Below are positions 1 through 5,800 of a stretch of 12,025 nt of DNA, piece by piece. Positions within the stretch are counted from its first letter, which is position 1; every line of letters starts with the position of its first letter. The notes under the pieces are model-generated. The model did no database searches. It was given only the letters and a program-made list of their open reading frames with translations, and was not told the DNA's origin. The stretch is from Clostridia bacterium (GTDB taxonomy: Bacteria; Bacillota; Clostridia; Oscillospirales; Butyricicoccaceae): the NCBI GenBank assembly GCA_017407765.1, contig JAFQVZ010000297.1:1-12025 (forward strand), read 5' to 3'. The translations under genes were made by a program, and so were the position numbers.

Positions 1-80
1 CTTTCTTCTGCCTTTTTGGCGTCATTCCAGCGGGATCCCCACAAAATCTGCGATTTTGCGAGGGCCCCTTGAAATTGATA

Positions 81-130
81 GATTTGCCGCAAATAAACTT
101 ACGGCAAATCGTGCGCCGCAAAAAGCGGCG
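81..130. repeat. Paired inverted repeats inside repeat unit
   Basis: GATTTGCCG at 81-89 is the exact reverse complement of CGGCAAATC at 102-110 (12-nt loop). CGCCGC at 114-119 pairs with GCGGCG at 125-130 across five A residues. The next copy keeps the first hairpin exactly (263-271 with 284-292), but its second stem has one mismatch. A third short hairpin, CAAAATC/GATTTTG with a 3-nt loop, lies at 42-58 and recurs at 224-240. No U-tract follows in either direction, so these are not convincing terminators. Confidence 0.8.
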
Positions 131-157
131 GGAATGGACCGCACTATGTATAGGTTG

Positions 158-215
158 TTATACGTTGTGCTTAACTCTGTCTCTTTCCTCTGCCTTCTTG
201 GCGTCGTTCCAGCGG
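158..215 (-). pseudogene. Duplicated 3' tail of the NrdD-like gene (repeat copy 2)
   Basis: Read on the minus strand, this segment encodes the same C-terminal residues as the intact gene at 340-600, from Arg69-Trp70 to the final RVKHNV and TAA (158-160). It differs by three silent changes (AAT/AAC, GTC/GTT and CAT/CAC). It has no start codon or ribosome binding site; immediately upstream on that strand is the GGGATCCC part of the non-coding repeat. Positions 1-33 hold the matching start of another tail copy, also with only silent changes. These are tail fragments, not genes. Confidence 0.85.
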
Positions 216-339
216 GATCCCCACAAAATCTGCGATTTTGCGAGGGCCCCTTAAAAATGATAGATTTGCCGCAAATAAACTTACGGCAAATCACGCGCAG
301 CAAAAAGCGGCGGGAACGGACCGCACTATGTATAGGTTG

Positions 340-600
340 TTATACGTTATGCTTGACTCTGTCTCTTTCCTCTGCCTTCTTGGCGTCATTCCAGCGGTCC
401 ATTGTACCTACAAGGTATCCGGTGATGCGGCGGATACGCTCAAAGGGAACAGGCGCAAGTGTATAGTTGAGATCTACATACTCACCGTCAATGGTGATGG
501 TAAGCTCGTCGACCTTCTGATGATTCTTGTCCTGAATATAATCGATATAAGCCTGAACTTCCTGCTGCGACATCTGGCCGCCCTGCACATTTATGGTCAT
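340..600 (-). CDS. Small stand-alone NrdD C-terminal-like (glycyl-radical segment) protein
   Basis: This 86-residue protein resembles the extreme C-terminus of anaerobic (class III) ribonucleoside-triphosphate reductase NrdD, where a glycine in an R-[VIT]-[CT]-G-Y-L motif carries the catalytic radical. Here the motif is RITGYL at residues 58-63, with Gly61 as the candidate radical site, followed by a charged tail ending in RVKHNV. The large NrdD barrel and the zinc-binding cysteines are absent (no Cys at all). The start is the ATG at 598-600, preceded by GGAGGT at 613-608; the frame also opens further upstream, but without a ribosome site and through the regulatory region. Two NrdR-box-like palindromes just upstream independently support a ribonucleotide-reduction role. 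It could be a spare radical domain by analogy with YfiD for pyruvate formate-lyase, or a short paralogue of other function. The last 18 codons lie within the tandem repeat. Confidence 0.7.
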   Translation of the reverse strand: MTINVQGGQMSQQEVQAYIDYIQDKNHQKVDELTITIDGEYVDLNYTLAPVPFERIRRITGYLVGTMDRWNDAKKAEERDRVKHNV

Positions 601-613
601 AACAGATACCTCC

Positions 614-629
614 ATACAATATTTTGTGG
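614..629 (-). promoter_or_regulatory. NrdR box, gene-proximal (candidate)
   Basis: ATACAATATTTTGTGG resembles the NrdR consensus ACACWATATATWGTGT, less perfectly than its partner. Its centre lies 22 bp (about two helical turns) from the second box, and it abuts the GGAGGT of the gene at 340-600. NrdR is the known repressor of ribonucleotide reductase genes and usually binds paired boxes in phase on the helix. Confidence 0.65.
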
Positions 630-635
630 TTGCGT

Positions 636-651
636 ACACAATATTTAGTGT
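636..651 (-). promoter_or_regulatory. NrdR box, distal (near-consensus)
   Basis: ACACAATATTTAGTGT is a near-perfect palindrome matching the NrdR consensus at nearly every position. It sits 10 bp downstream of the minus-strand -10 element TATAAT (666-661), so bound repressor would cover the transcription start. The paired arrangement with 614-629 makes a chance match unlikely. Confidence 0.75.
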
Positions 652-660
652 TCAATATTT

Positions 661-666
661 ATTATA
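661..666 (-). promoter_or_regulatory. -10 element for the NrdD-like gene
   Basis: The minus strand reads TATAAT here, with only a weak -35 (TTGCAT at 688-683, 16-bp spacer). It is the only good -10 in the gap and puts the start point just before the NrdR boxes. Confidence 0.5.
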
Positions 667-724
667 CACACAAAATAGAGAAATGCAATAGGGAAAATTA
701 AGGCTTTTATTTCCAGAGGTAATA

Positions 725-733
725 TGGTATACT
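725..733 (+). promoter_or_regulatory. Extended -10 promoter for the amidohydrolase gene
   Basis: TGG-TATACT forms an extended -10 element (TGn plus 5 of 6 consensus bases). The -35 position is AT-rich with no clear hexamer, as is common for extended -10 promoters. It would give a leader of about 45 nt before the AAAGGAG (773-779) and ATG at 787. Confidence 0.5.
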
Positions 734-786
734 CAAGATGTAACCACGTTAAAAAAGCTACAAAATAATATTAAAGGAGCTTAGAA

Positions 787-2082
787 ATGAACGTACAGGA
801 AATGAAAAAGCTGGTTTGCGAAGCCATCGACAAAAATCGCGACAACATCATCGGCATTGCTGAGAGCATCTTTGCTGAACCCGAACTCGGCTACAAGGAG
901 TTCAAGACAGCAGCAAAGGTAAAGAAGGTTTTTGACGAGCTGGGCCTCGAATATCAGGATGAAGTAGCCGTAACAGGCGTTATTGCCAAGGTTCCCGGCG
1001 GCCAGCACAATGCCAAGATCGCTCTGATGGGCGAGCTGGATGCCGTTGTATGCCCCGGTCATCGCTGCGCTGATCCCGAAACAGGCGCTGCACACTCCTG
1101 CGGCCACCATGCTCAGATCGCTTCTCTGATGGGTGCTGCTTACGGCCTCGTACAGAGCGGTGTTATGCCCGAGCTGGGCGGCGATGTTGCTCTTATGGCT
1201 GTTCCCGCTGAGGAAGGCGTAGAGCTCGAATACCGCAACGACCTTATGCAGGCCGGAAAGATCTCTTTCCTCGGCGGCAAGCAGGAATTCATTAAGCTTG
1301 GTGTATTTGACGATATCGATGCTATGGTCATGCAGCACACAGTTGCAGGCGACAAGGTTACAGCTGGCGGCCCCGGCGGCATGGGCTTTGTTGCAAAGAT
1401 CGTCCAGTACATCGGTCAGGAGAGCCATGCTGCTTCTCCCCATATGGGCGTAAACGCACTCGACGCTGCAAAGATCGGCCTCGTAGCCTGCGATGCTCAG
1501 AGAACAACATTCAAGGATGAAGACGGCATCCGTTTCCATCCCATCATCACAAAGGGCGGCGCTCTGGTTAACGTCGTTCCCGCTTTCGTTCAGATCGAAA
1601 CATTTGTCCGCGGCCGCTCCATCGAGGCTATCAAGGACGCAAGCTTCAAGATCGACCGCGCTCTCCGTGCAGGCGCTGACGCTATGGGCGCTGAGTGCAA
1701 GATTTTCAATCTGCCCGGTTATCTCTTCTCCGTCGAGTCTCCCGAGCTCAAGAGCCTCGTAGAGGGCAACATTGTAGAGCTGGTTGGCGAAGAGCGCCTC
1801 GGCAAGTCTCCCTCCGGCTTCACAACCGAAGCTAACGACGTTTCCAACATCATCCCCACAGTTCATGCTATGGTTGGCGGTTCTGAGGGTATCGGCCACA
1901 GCTCCAACTATGAGATCGCCGATAAGGAAACAGCTTATATCGTAGCAGCCAAGATGCTGGCTATGTCTGCTGTTGATCTGCTGGCAAACGGCGCTGAGAA
2001 GGCTATCGAGATCAAGAAGAACTTCAAGGCTCCTCTGACAAAGGAAACATATCTCCAGCTCCTCGAGGATCTGAAGAAGTAA
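787..2082 (+). CDS. M20-family amidohydrolase / aminoacylase-type metallopeptidase
   Basis: This 431-residue cytosolic enzyme belongs to the M20D amidohydrolase group (hippurate hydrolase, N-acyl-amino-acid hydrolase, AbgB-like p-aminobenzoyl-glutamate hydrolase), which removes acyl groups from amino acids or small amides with a two-metal centre. Visible motifs in order: GELDAV (82-87), HSCGHH (103-108, metal-binding Cys105 and His107), PAEE (140-143, catalytic/metal Glu), MQHT (182-185, His184), the SHAASPHMGVNALDA-type lid/dimerisation segment (213-227), and GIGHSSNYE (368-376, His371). All ligands are present, so it should be active; the substrate cannot be read. It is somewhat longer than the usual 380-400 residues. 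The start has AAAGGAG 7 nt upstream. Of 15 Thr codons 14 are ACA, the pattern of the ribosomal genes here and unlike the next gene, suggesting high expression. It is monocistronic, ending at a strong terminator. Confidence 0.9.
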   Translation: MNVQEMKKLVCEAIDKNRDNIIGIAESIFAEPELGYKEFKTAAKVKKVFDELGLEYQDEVAVTGVIAKVPGGQHNAKIALMGELDAVVCPGHRCADPETGAAHSCGHHAQIASLMGAAYGLVQSGVMPELGGDVALMAVPAEEGVELEYRNDLMQAGKISFLGGKQEFIKLGVFDDIDAMVMQHTVAGDKVTAGGPGGMGFVAKIVQYIGQESHAASPHMGVNALDAAKIGLVACDAQRTTFKDEDGIRFHPIITKGGALVNVVPAFVQIETFVRGRSIEAIKDASFKIDRALRAGADAMGAECKIFNLPGYLFSVESPELKSLVEGNIVELVGEERLGKSPSGFTTEANDVSNIIPTVHAMVGGSEGIGHSSNYEIADKETAYIVAAKMLAMSAVDLLANGAEKAIEIKKNFKAPLTKETYLQLLEDLKK

Positions 2083-2119
2083 TTTCCGATATACATATAA
2101 TCTTATATTGTATGGTTAT

Positions 2120-2158
2120 GGCGGCACGGTTTATCCGTGCCGCCTTTTCTTTTTATTT
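2120..2158 (+). terminator. Rho-independent terminator of the amidohydrolase gene
   Basis: The stem GGCGGCACGG (2120-2129) pairs perfectly with CCGTGCCGCC (2135-2144) around a 5-nt loop, followed by a T-rich tract (TTTTCTTTTTATTTT). It lies 37 bp after the stop codon. Confidence 0.93.
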
Positions 2159-2230
2159 TGTCGAAAAAACGGGAACATCGGTGTGCTTAGGCAGTCTAAA
2201 GCGTACAGAGAAAAACCGGGAGGTTAAGAT

Positions 2231-3595
2231 ATGAAATACAAACACGAAAAGGCTTCGGGCGGCACAAAACCCATGTGGCTGCTTTGGGTGCTTGCCGCTG
2301 TGCTGGTGGTTATTATAGGCGGAATGCTGGTGAAGTATGTTCTGCCCGCAGGCGGCGATGAAGCTCAGAATAATGCCGAAGAAAACAAAGTTTCTGAGGA
2401 TAATAATGTTCCTTCGGATGAAGACAAGGCTGAGGAAGACGAAAAGACAGCCGAAGAAGAACCTGCACTTGACGGTGATGCCGAAGTGATAGCCAAAGCT
2501 GACCTTCTGGCAAGAGGCTATTACTATGACGAGGCCATCGAGCTTGTAAGCGCACTTGAAAGTGAAGAGGCCAAGGCAAAAAAGGCCGAGTATGAGAGGC
2601 TTAAGGCGGCTCTTGTGCCTTATACGGGCCGATATTATCATGTGTTCTTCCACAGCCTTATCATCGACACCGAGCTTGCCTTTGACAACAAGGGACATTC
2701 GGCTGAAGGCTATAATATGTGGATGACCACCGCATCCGAGTTTAAAAAGATGCTCCCTCTGCTGCTCGAAAATAACTTTGTTATGTATGACATAACCGAG
2801 ATGGTGGAGATCGATGCAAACGGCAAAGCAGTTCCCAAGCAGATCATGCTGCCCGAGGGCAAGAAGCCGCTGGTCATTTCGATCGATGATGTAAACTATT
2901 ATGACTATATGAAGACCGATGGTTTTGCCGACCGCCTGGATGTTGATGAAAACGGCAGAGTTGTGACCATCGTAAAGAATGCCGACGGCAGCGAGAGCGC
3001 TACATACGACGGCGATGTAATGCCTATCCTCGACAGCTTCTGCCTCGAGCATCCCGAGTTTTCCTATCGCGGCGCCAAGGGTATTGTGGCCTCCACGGGT
3101 TATGCCGGTGCTTTCGGCTATCGCATCACCGACCTTGAGCTCTATTCCGAGGAAGAGGGCAAGGCTATGCTGGCAAAGGTAGAAGAAGTCGCACAGGCGC
3201 TGAGAAACTGGGGCTGGCAGATTTCGAGCCACAGTTATACCCACAATCAGTATTGGAACAAGCTCACCATCACCATGGATGAGATGGCTTATGACACCGG
3301 CCGCTGGAAGAACGAGATCATGCCTTATACCGGCAAGACAAACATTATGGTCCCGCCCTTCGGTGTATCTTTTGATCCCGATGATGCCAGGTTCCGCTAT
3401 CTCATTGACGAAGGCGGATTTGAGATCTATTGCCCCGTAGGTTCGGGCATGAACGCATGGTTTGAGGATGATGTGTTCTTTATGGAGCGTCTTAATCTTG
3501 ACGGCTACACTATGATAAAGCATCCCGAGCGCGTTTCGAACCATTTCTTTGACCCCAGCCTGGTTCTTGACGAAACAAGACCGCCTCTGGATTAA
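2231..3595 (+). CDS. Membrane-anchored polysaccharide deacetylase-like (NodB/CE4 fold) protein
   Basis: This 454-residue protein is predicted to sit outside the cell on one N-terminal membrane segment (about 15-38, after a Lys-rich start). An acidic low-complexity linker (about 43-83, rich in Glu, Asp, Asn, Ala) and a short helical stretch (about 84-128) precede the enzyme domain. That domain has polysaccharide-deacetylase signatures: FHSLI (140-144), SIDD in place of the usual TFDD (217-220, Asp219/Asp220), SHSYTH (333-338, metal ligands His334 and His338) and PPFG (375-378), where the usual preceding Arg is replaced by Val. CE4 enzymes remove N- or O-acetyl groups from peptidoglycan, chitooligosaccharides or xylan; cell-wall modification is the natural guess, but the substrate is unknown. 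There is an insertion of about 100 residues between motifs 1 and 2. GGGAGGT lies 6 nt before the ATG. The GNAT gene starts 16 bp after the stop, so co-transcription is likely. Confidence 0.78.
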   Translation: MKYKHEKASGGTKPMWLLWVLAAVLVVIIGGMLVKYVLPAGGDEAQNNAEENKVSEDNNVPSDEDKAEEDEKTAEEEPALDGDAEVIAKADLLARGYYYDEAIELVSALESEEAKAKKAEYERLKAALVPYTGRYYHVFFHSLIIDTELAFDNKGHSAEGYNMWMTTASEFKKMLPLLLENNFVMYDITEMVEIDANGKAVPKQIMLPEGKKPLVISIDDVNYYDYMKTDGFADRLDVDENGRVVTIVKNADGSESATYDGDVMPILDSFCLEHPEFSYRGAKGIVASTGYAGAFGYRITDLELYSEEEGKAMLAKVEEVAQALRNWGWQISSHSYTHNQYWNKLTITMDEMAYDTGRWKNEIMPYTGKTNIMVPPFGVSFDPDDARFRYLIDEGGFEIYCPVGSGMNAWFEDDVFFMERLNLDGYTMIKHPERVSNHFFDPSLVLDETRPPLD

Positions 3596-3611
3596 TGTTG
3601 AGGGAGATAAA

Positions 3612-4079
3612 ATGGAAATAAGAAGATTCAAAAATGATGATGCCATGGAACTGGCGGAGGTCATTGCCGAGACCCTTAGAGTAAGTAACAGTAAGGATTA
3701 TCCTGACAGTTTTATCGAATATAATATAACCTCTCATTCAGCAGAAGCACTTATAGAAAGGGCAGGCAGCAGCCATATGTATGTGGCCTGCGATGGGGCG
3801 CAGATCATAGGATGCGGAGCCATTGCCGGTTACTGGGGAAGCACGACCGAAAGCATATTGCTGACCATTTTTGTTCTTCCGTCCTATCAGGGCAAGGGTG
3901 TGGGGAGAAGCATCATTGATACTCTTGAGAGGGATGAATACTTCCTCAGAGCAAGCCGCATAGAGATCCCTGCTTCCATAACAGCCCTTGGATTTTACAG
4001 GAAGATGGGATATGGTTATAAAAACGGAGTTGACGAACCGGAAGACGGCGTTATGTATCGTCTTGAAAAGTTCAGATAA
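3612..4079 (+). CDS. GNAT-family N-acetyltransferase
   Basis: This 155-residue protein has the Gcn5-related acetyltransferase fold. Residues 87-102 form strand 4 and the acetyl-CoA pyrophosphate loop with QGKGVG (93-98), and ALGFYRKMGY (125-134) is the usual motif B helix. The family moves an acetyl group from acetyl-CoA to an amine; the acceptor cannot be predicted. I chose the ATG at 3612 because GAGGGAG (3600-3606) precedes it and the protein then starts with the typical MEIRRFKNDD; an earlier in-frame ATG at 3549 overlaps the previous gene and lacks a ribosome site. It follows the deacetylase-like gene by 16 bp and is the last gene of that unit. An acetyl-transfer role linked to the deacetylase would be speculation. 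Confidence 0.88.
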   Translation: MEIRRFKNDDAMELAEVIAETLRVSNSKDYPDSFIEYNITSHSAEALIERAGSSHMYVACDGAQIIGCGAIAGYWGSTTESILLTIFVLPSYQGKGVGRSIIDTLERDEYFLRASRIEIPASITALGFYRKMGYGYKNGVDEPEDGVMYRLEKFR

Positions 4080-4086
4080 AGCAAGC

Positions 4087-4118
4087 AAAACCCGGCCTGC
4101 AGCTGCAGGCCGGGTTTT
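4087..4118. terminator. Bidirectional terminator, perfect 32-bp palindrome
   Basis: AAAACCCGGCCTGCAG (4087-4102) is followed directly by its exact reverse complement ending in TTTT (4118). Because each arm has A's outside and G/C inside, transcripts from either side form a GC-rich hairpin followed by a short U-run. It sits 8 bp after the GNAT stop and 6 bp from the end of the converging phosphorylase gene, so it should end both. Confidence 0.9.
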
Positions 4119-4123
4119 ACTGT

Positions 4124-4891
4124 TTATTCCTGAGACGATAATCTGAATGCGATTTCCACTGCGACCACAAGAAGGCGCTCTCTCATATCCTGAGGAACAT
4201 TTCCGAGGATCCTGCTGTCCCATGTGCTGCCGTCCAGACAGTCTGCGGCATACAGGAACTGATAGACTTCTTTATGTCGGAATTGTCCAACAGACATGAT
4301 GGAAGCGCACTCCATTTCTACGATACCACAGCCTTCTTTCTTGCGCAGCTCCATATTACGGTCTGTTTCACGGTAGAAAGCATCTGTTGTCCACGTTTTG
4401 GTGGTCTTGTAAGGGATGTGCATATCATCAAGTATCTTTGTCAGCTTGGGTGCAGACTTGATCTCCAGATAATCGGATGCTTCTGCGTAATGATAACTGA
4501 CGCCTTCATCCCTGTAGGCTGACGTAGGAACCAGCAGGTTACCCTCTGCTATATCTTTATCAAGTGCTCCGCAGGAACCAAAGAACAGAAACCTTTCTCC
4601 GCCCAATGCAATAAGCTCTTCGAGGTAAGCGGAAGAACCTGCACCGCCCATAACTGTGGTGAAAAAGCCTATCTCGGCGCCTTTGTATTCAAACTTGTAA
4701 ATAGGATGGCTCAGGCCTCCGCCGCTCAGATAACCTATTTCCTGTGCGTTATGCTTTTTGAGGAAGAGTGAGCAGAACTTGGCTGAGAAGACAACGATCA
4801 CAGTTTTGGGGAAATCATCTATCTTTTTAAGTTTATCTGAGGCTTTGAGGATCTCTTTTCCAAACAGATCAAAGGTGTTAATTATACTCAT
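4124..4891 (-). CDS. Nucleoside phosphorylase (uridine/purine phosphorylase superfamily)
   Basis: This 255-residue cytosolic protein belongs to the PNP/UDP phosphorylase superfamily, which cleaves nucleosides with phosphate to a free base and ribose-1-phosphate for salvage. Visible landmarks are GFFTTVMGGAGSSAYLEEL (75-93), the phosphate/ribose region; FFGSCGAL (103-110); DEGVSYHY (128-135); TTDAFYRET (168-176), in the base-binding region; and VEMECAS (191-197), whose Met-Glu contacts the ribose in relatives. Length fits the uridine phosphorylase/DeoD branch, but base preference cannot be assigned. The start is the first ATG of the frame; its ribosome site (AAAGGA) is rather far, about 13 nt upstream. 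It is the last gene of the minus-strand operon, starting 23 bp after the hydrolase stop, and ends at the palindromic terminator. Confidence 0.85.
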   Translation of the reverse strand: MSIINTFDLFGKEILKASDKLKKIDDFPKTVIVVFSAKFCSLFLKKHNAQEIGYLSGGGLSHPIYKFEYKGAEIGFFTTVMGGAGSSAYLEELIALGGERFLFFGSCGALDKDIAEGNLLVPTSAYRDEGVSYHYAEASDYLEIKSAPKLTKILDDMHIPYKTTKTWTTDAFYRETDRNMELRKKEGCGIVEMECASIMSVGQFRHKEVYQFLYAADCLDGSTWDSRILGNVPQDMRERLLVVAVEIAFRLSSQE

Positions 4892-4914
4892 CTTATGCTG
4901 TTATCCTTTCGATT

Positions 4915-5781
4915 TTATTTATTAAATGTGCGTTTTACAAAGTCTTCAATGACGGGGAAGACATAATCGGGGCGGTCGCCGAAGACCGAGTGGGACGAAC
5001 GCTCGACGATGTGCAGCTCCGACTGGGGCATAGCTTCGTGCATCTCCACCGAATGGATGGGCGCCGTTACGAAGTCGGCCTCACCTGCGACGATCAGGAC
5101 AGGGCATTTGACCTCGGGCAGCCGGGGAACAAAGTCGAAGGTCGCCAGCTCGCCGCTGCGCTGATAGTTGTTGACCTCGGTGTGAGATATCTTCCTCGTG
5201 CGTGCGTCAACCACCTCCTGCCAGACCTCGTCGTCATATTTGTAATGATAGAGGCTCTCCATCTTTTTCATATAATCGTCAAAGTCGGTGATCTCGCCAG
5301 CCCACTTTTTGCGCCACAGCTCCTTCTGCTCCTCGGTGCCTCGCTCCATGATGATCTGAGTGGCGGTCTCGTTGATCCTGTAGCTGGGAGCGGTAGTGAT
5401 AAGAATAAGGCCGTGGAGATGCTCCTGATGGTCGAGGGCATACTGCTGTGCAACCATTCCGCCGTAGGACTGGCCGAGTACATATATCTTATCAAGGCCC
5501 AGATACTGCCTTACAGCCTCGGCATCTTCCGAGTTCTGCTTCATGCTGCTGGTTTCGATGGGGCCCCATTCGCTGCGGCCGCTGTTGCGGTGGTCGAGGA
5601 AAATCAGCTGCATATGCTCGGCTAAAGGCAGGATGCCGGGGAGAAAATGGCTGTGGTCAGAGCCGGGGCCGCCGTGCAGCACAAGGCACACCGGCTTTTC
5701 ACGCATCACAGGGCCATCGGGCACAAACTGTTTGCCGGCTACATCAAAAAAGATCCTGGTTCCGTTTACTTTTGCATACAT
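4915..5781 (-). CDS. Alpha/beta hydrolase, prolyl-iminopeptidase-like (S33)
   Basis: This 288-residue predicted cytosolic protein is an alpha/beta-hydrolase-fold enzyme closest in motifs to prolyl iminopeptidases, which release N-terminal proline from small peptides. The oxyanion motif HGGPG (36-40) is intact. The nucleophile elbow is GQSYGG (103-108, Ser105), the acid is likely Asp236 in AGEADFV, and the base His264 in ERSSHSVF. The segment normally reading D-Q-R-G-x-G-x-S is DHRNSGRS (63-70), and the elbow is GQSYGG rather than GGSWG, so substrate use may differ from true proline iminopeptidase; other acyl-amide or ester substrates are possible. The GGAGGT site (5795-5790) lies in the 19-bp gap after the PLP enzyme gene, indicating operon transcription. 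A cap region of about 60-80 residues (136-215) is visible. Confidence 0.85.
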   Translation of the reverse strand: MYAKVNGTRIFFDVAGKQFVPDGPVMREKPVCLVLHGGPGSDHSHFLPGILPLAEHMQLIFLDHRNSGRSEWGPIETSSMKQNSEDAEAVRQYLGLDKIYVLGQSYGGMVAQQYALDHQEHLHGLILITTAPSYRINETATQIIMERGTEEQKELWRKKWAGEITDFDDYMKKMESLYHYKYDDEVWQEVVDARTRKISHTEVNNYQRSGELATFDFVPRLPEVKCPVLIVAGEADFVTAPIHSVEMHEAMPQSELHIVERSSHSVFGDRPDYVFPVIEDFVKRTFNK

Positions 5782-5800
5782 ATATATTTACCTCCTGCGC

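Larger units (their letters stand above)
1..397. repeat. 182-bp direct tandem repeat array (about 2.2 copies, open at window edge)
   Basis: Two complete head-to-tail copies (34-215 and 216-397) and the last 33 bp of a third (1-33) have a constant 182-bp period; for example CGGGATCCCC occurs at 31 and 213, and the flanking CCAGCGG recurs at 391. By eye the two full copies differ at about 9 of 182 positions. Each copy has two parts: about 58 bp equal to the 3' coding end of the minus-strand gene at 340-600 (last 18 codons and stop), and about 124 bp of non-coding DNA rich in inverted repeats. The array begins inside the real gene at 397 and runs off the left edge, so the true copy number is unknown. 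There are no spacers, so it is not CRISPR. No transposase or integrase is visible. Its nature (duplication, small mobile element or cassette array) is inference. Confidence 0.95.

Noticed and set aside
1..397. CRISPR array
   Set aside because: The unit is 182 bp, directly contiguous and without unique spacers, and no cas gene is near.
601..639. Upstream extension of the NrdD-like protein to position 639
   Set aside because: The extra 13 codons cross both the ribosome site and the NrdR boxes; ATG at 600 has the GGAGGT.
22..648. Four overlapping reading frames of 61-136 codons across the tandem repeats, on both strands
   Set aside because: They exist only because the 182-bp unit recurs; none has a ribosome binding site, and the plus-strand ones run antisense through the NrdD-like gene.
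781..1899. 372-codon antisense frame within the amidohydrolase gene
   Set aside because: It is a shadow of strongly biased codons; translation shows no domain and it has no start signal.
2153..3664. 503-codon antisense frame opposite the deacetylase-like gene
   Set aside because: It has no recognisable motif, spans a terminator and the intergenic region, and mirrors third-position GC bias.
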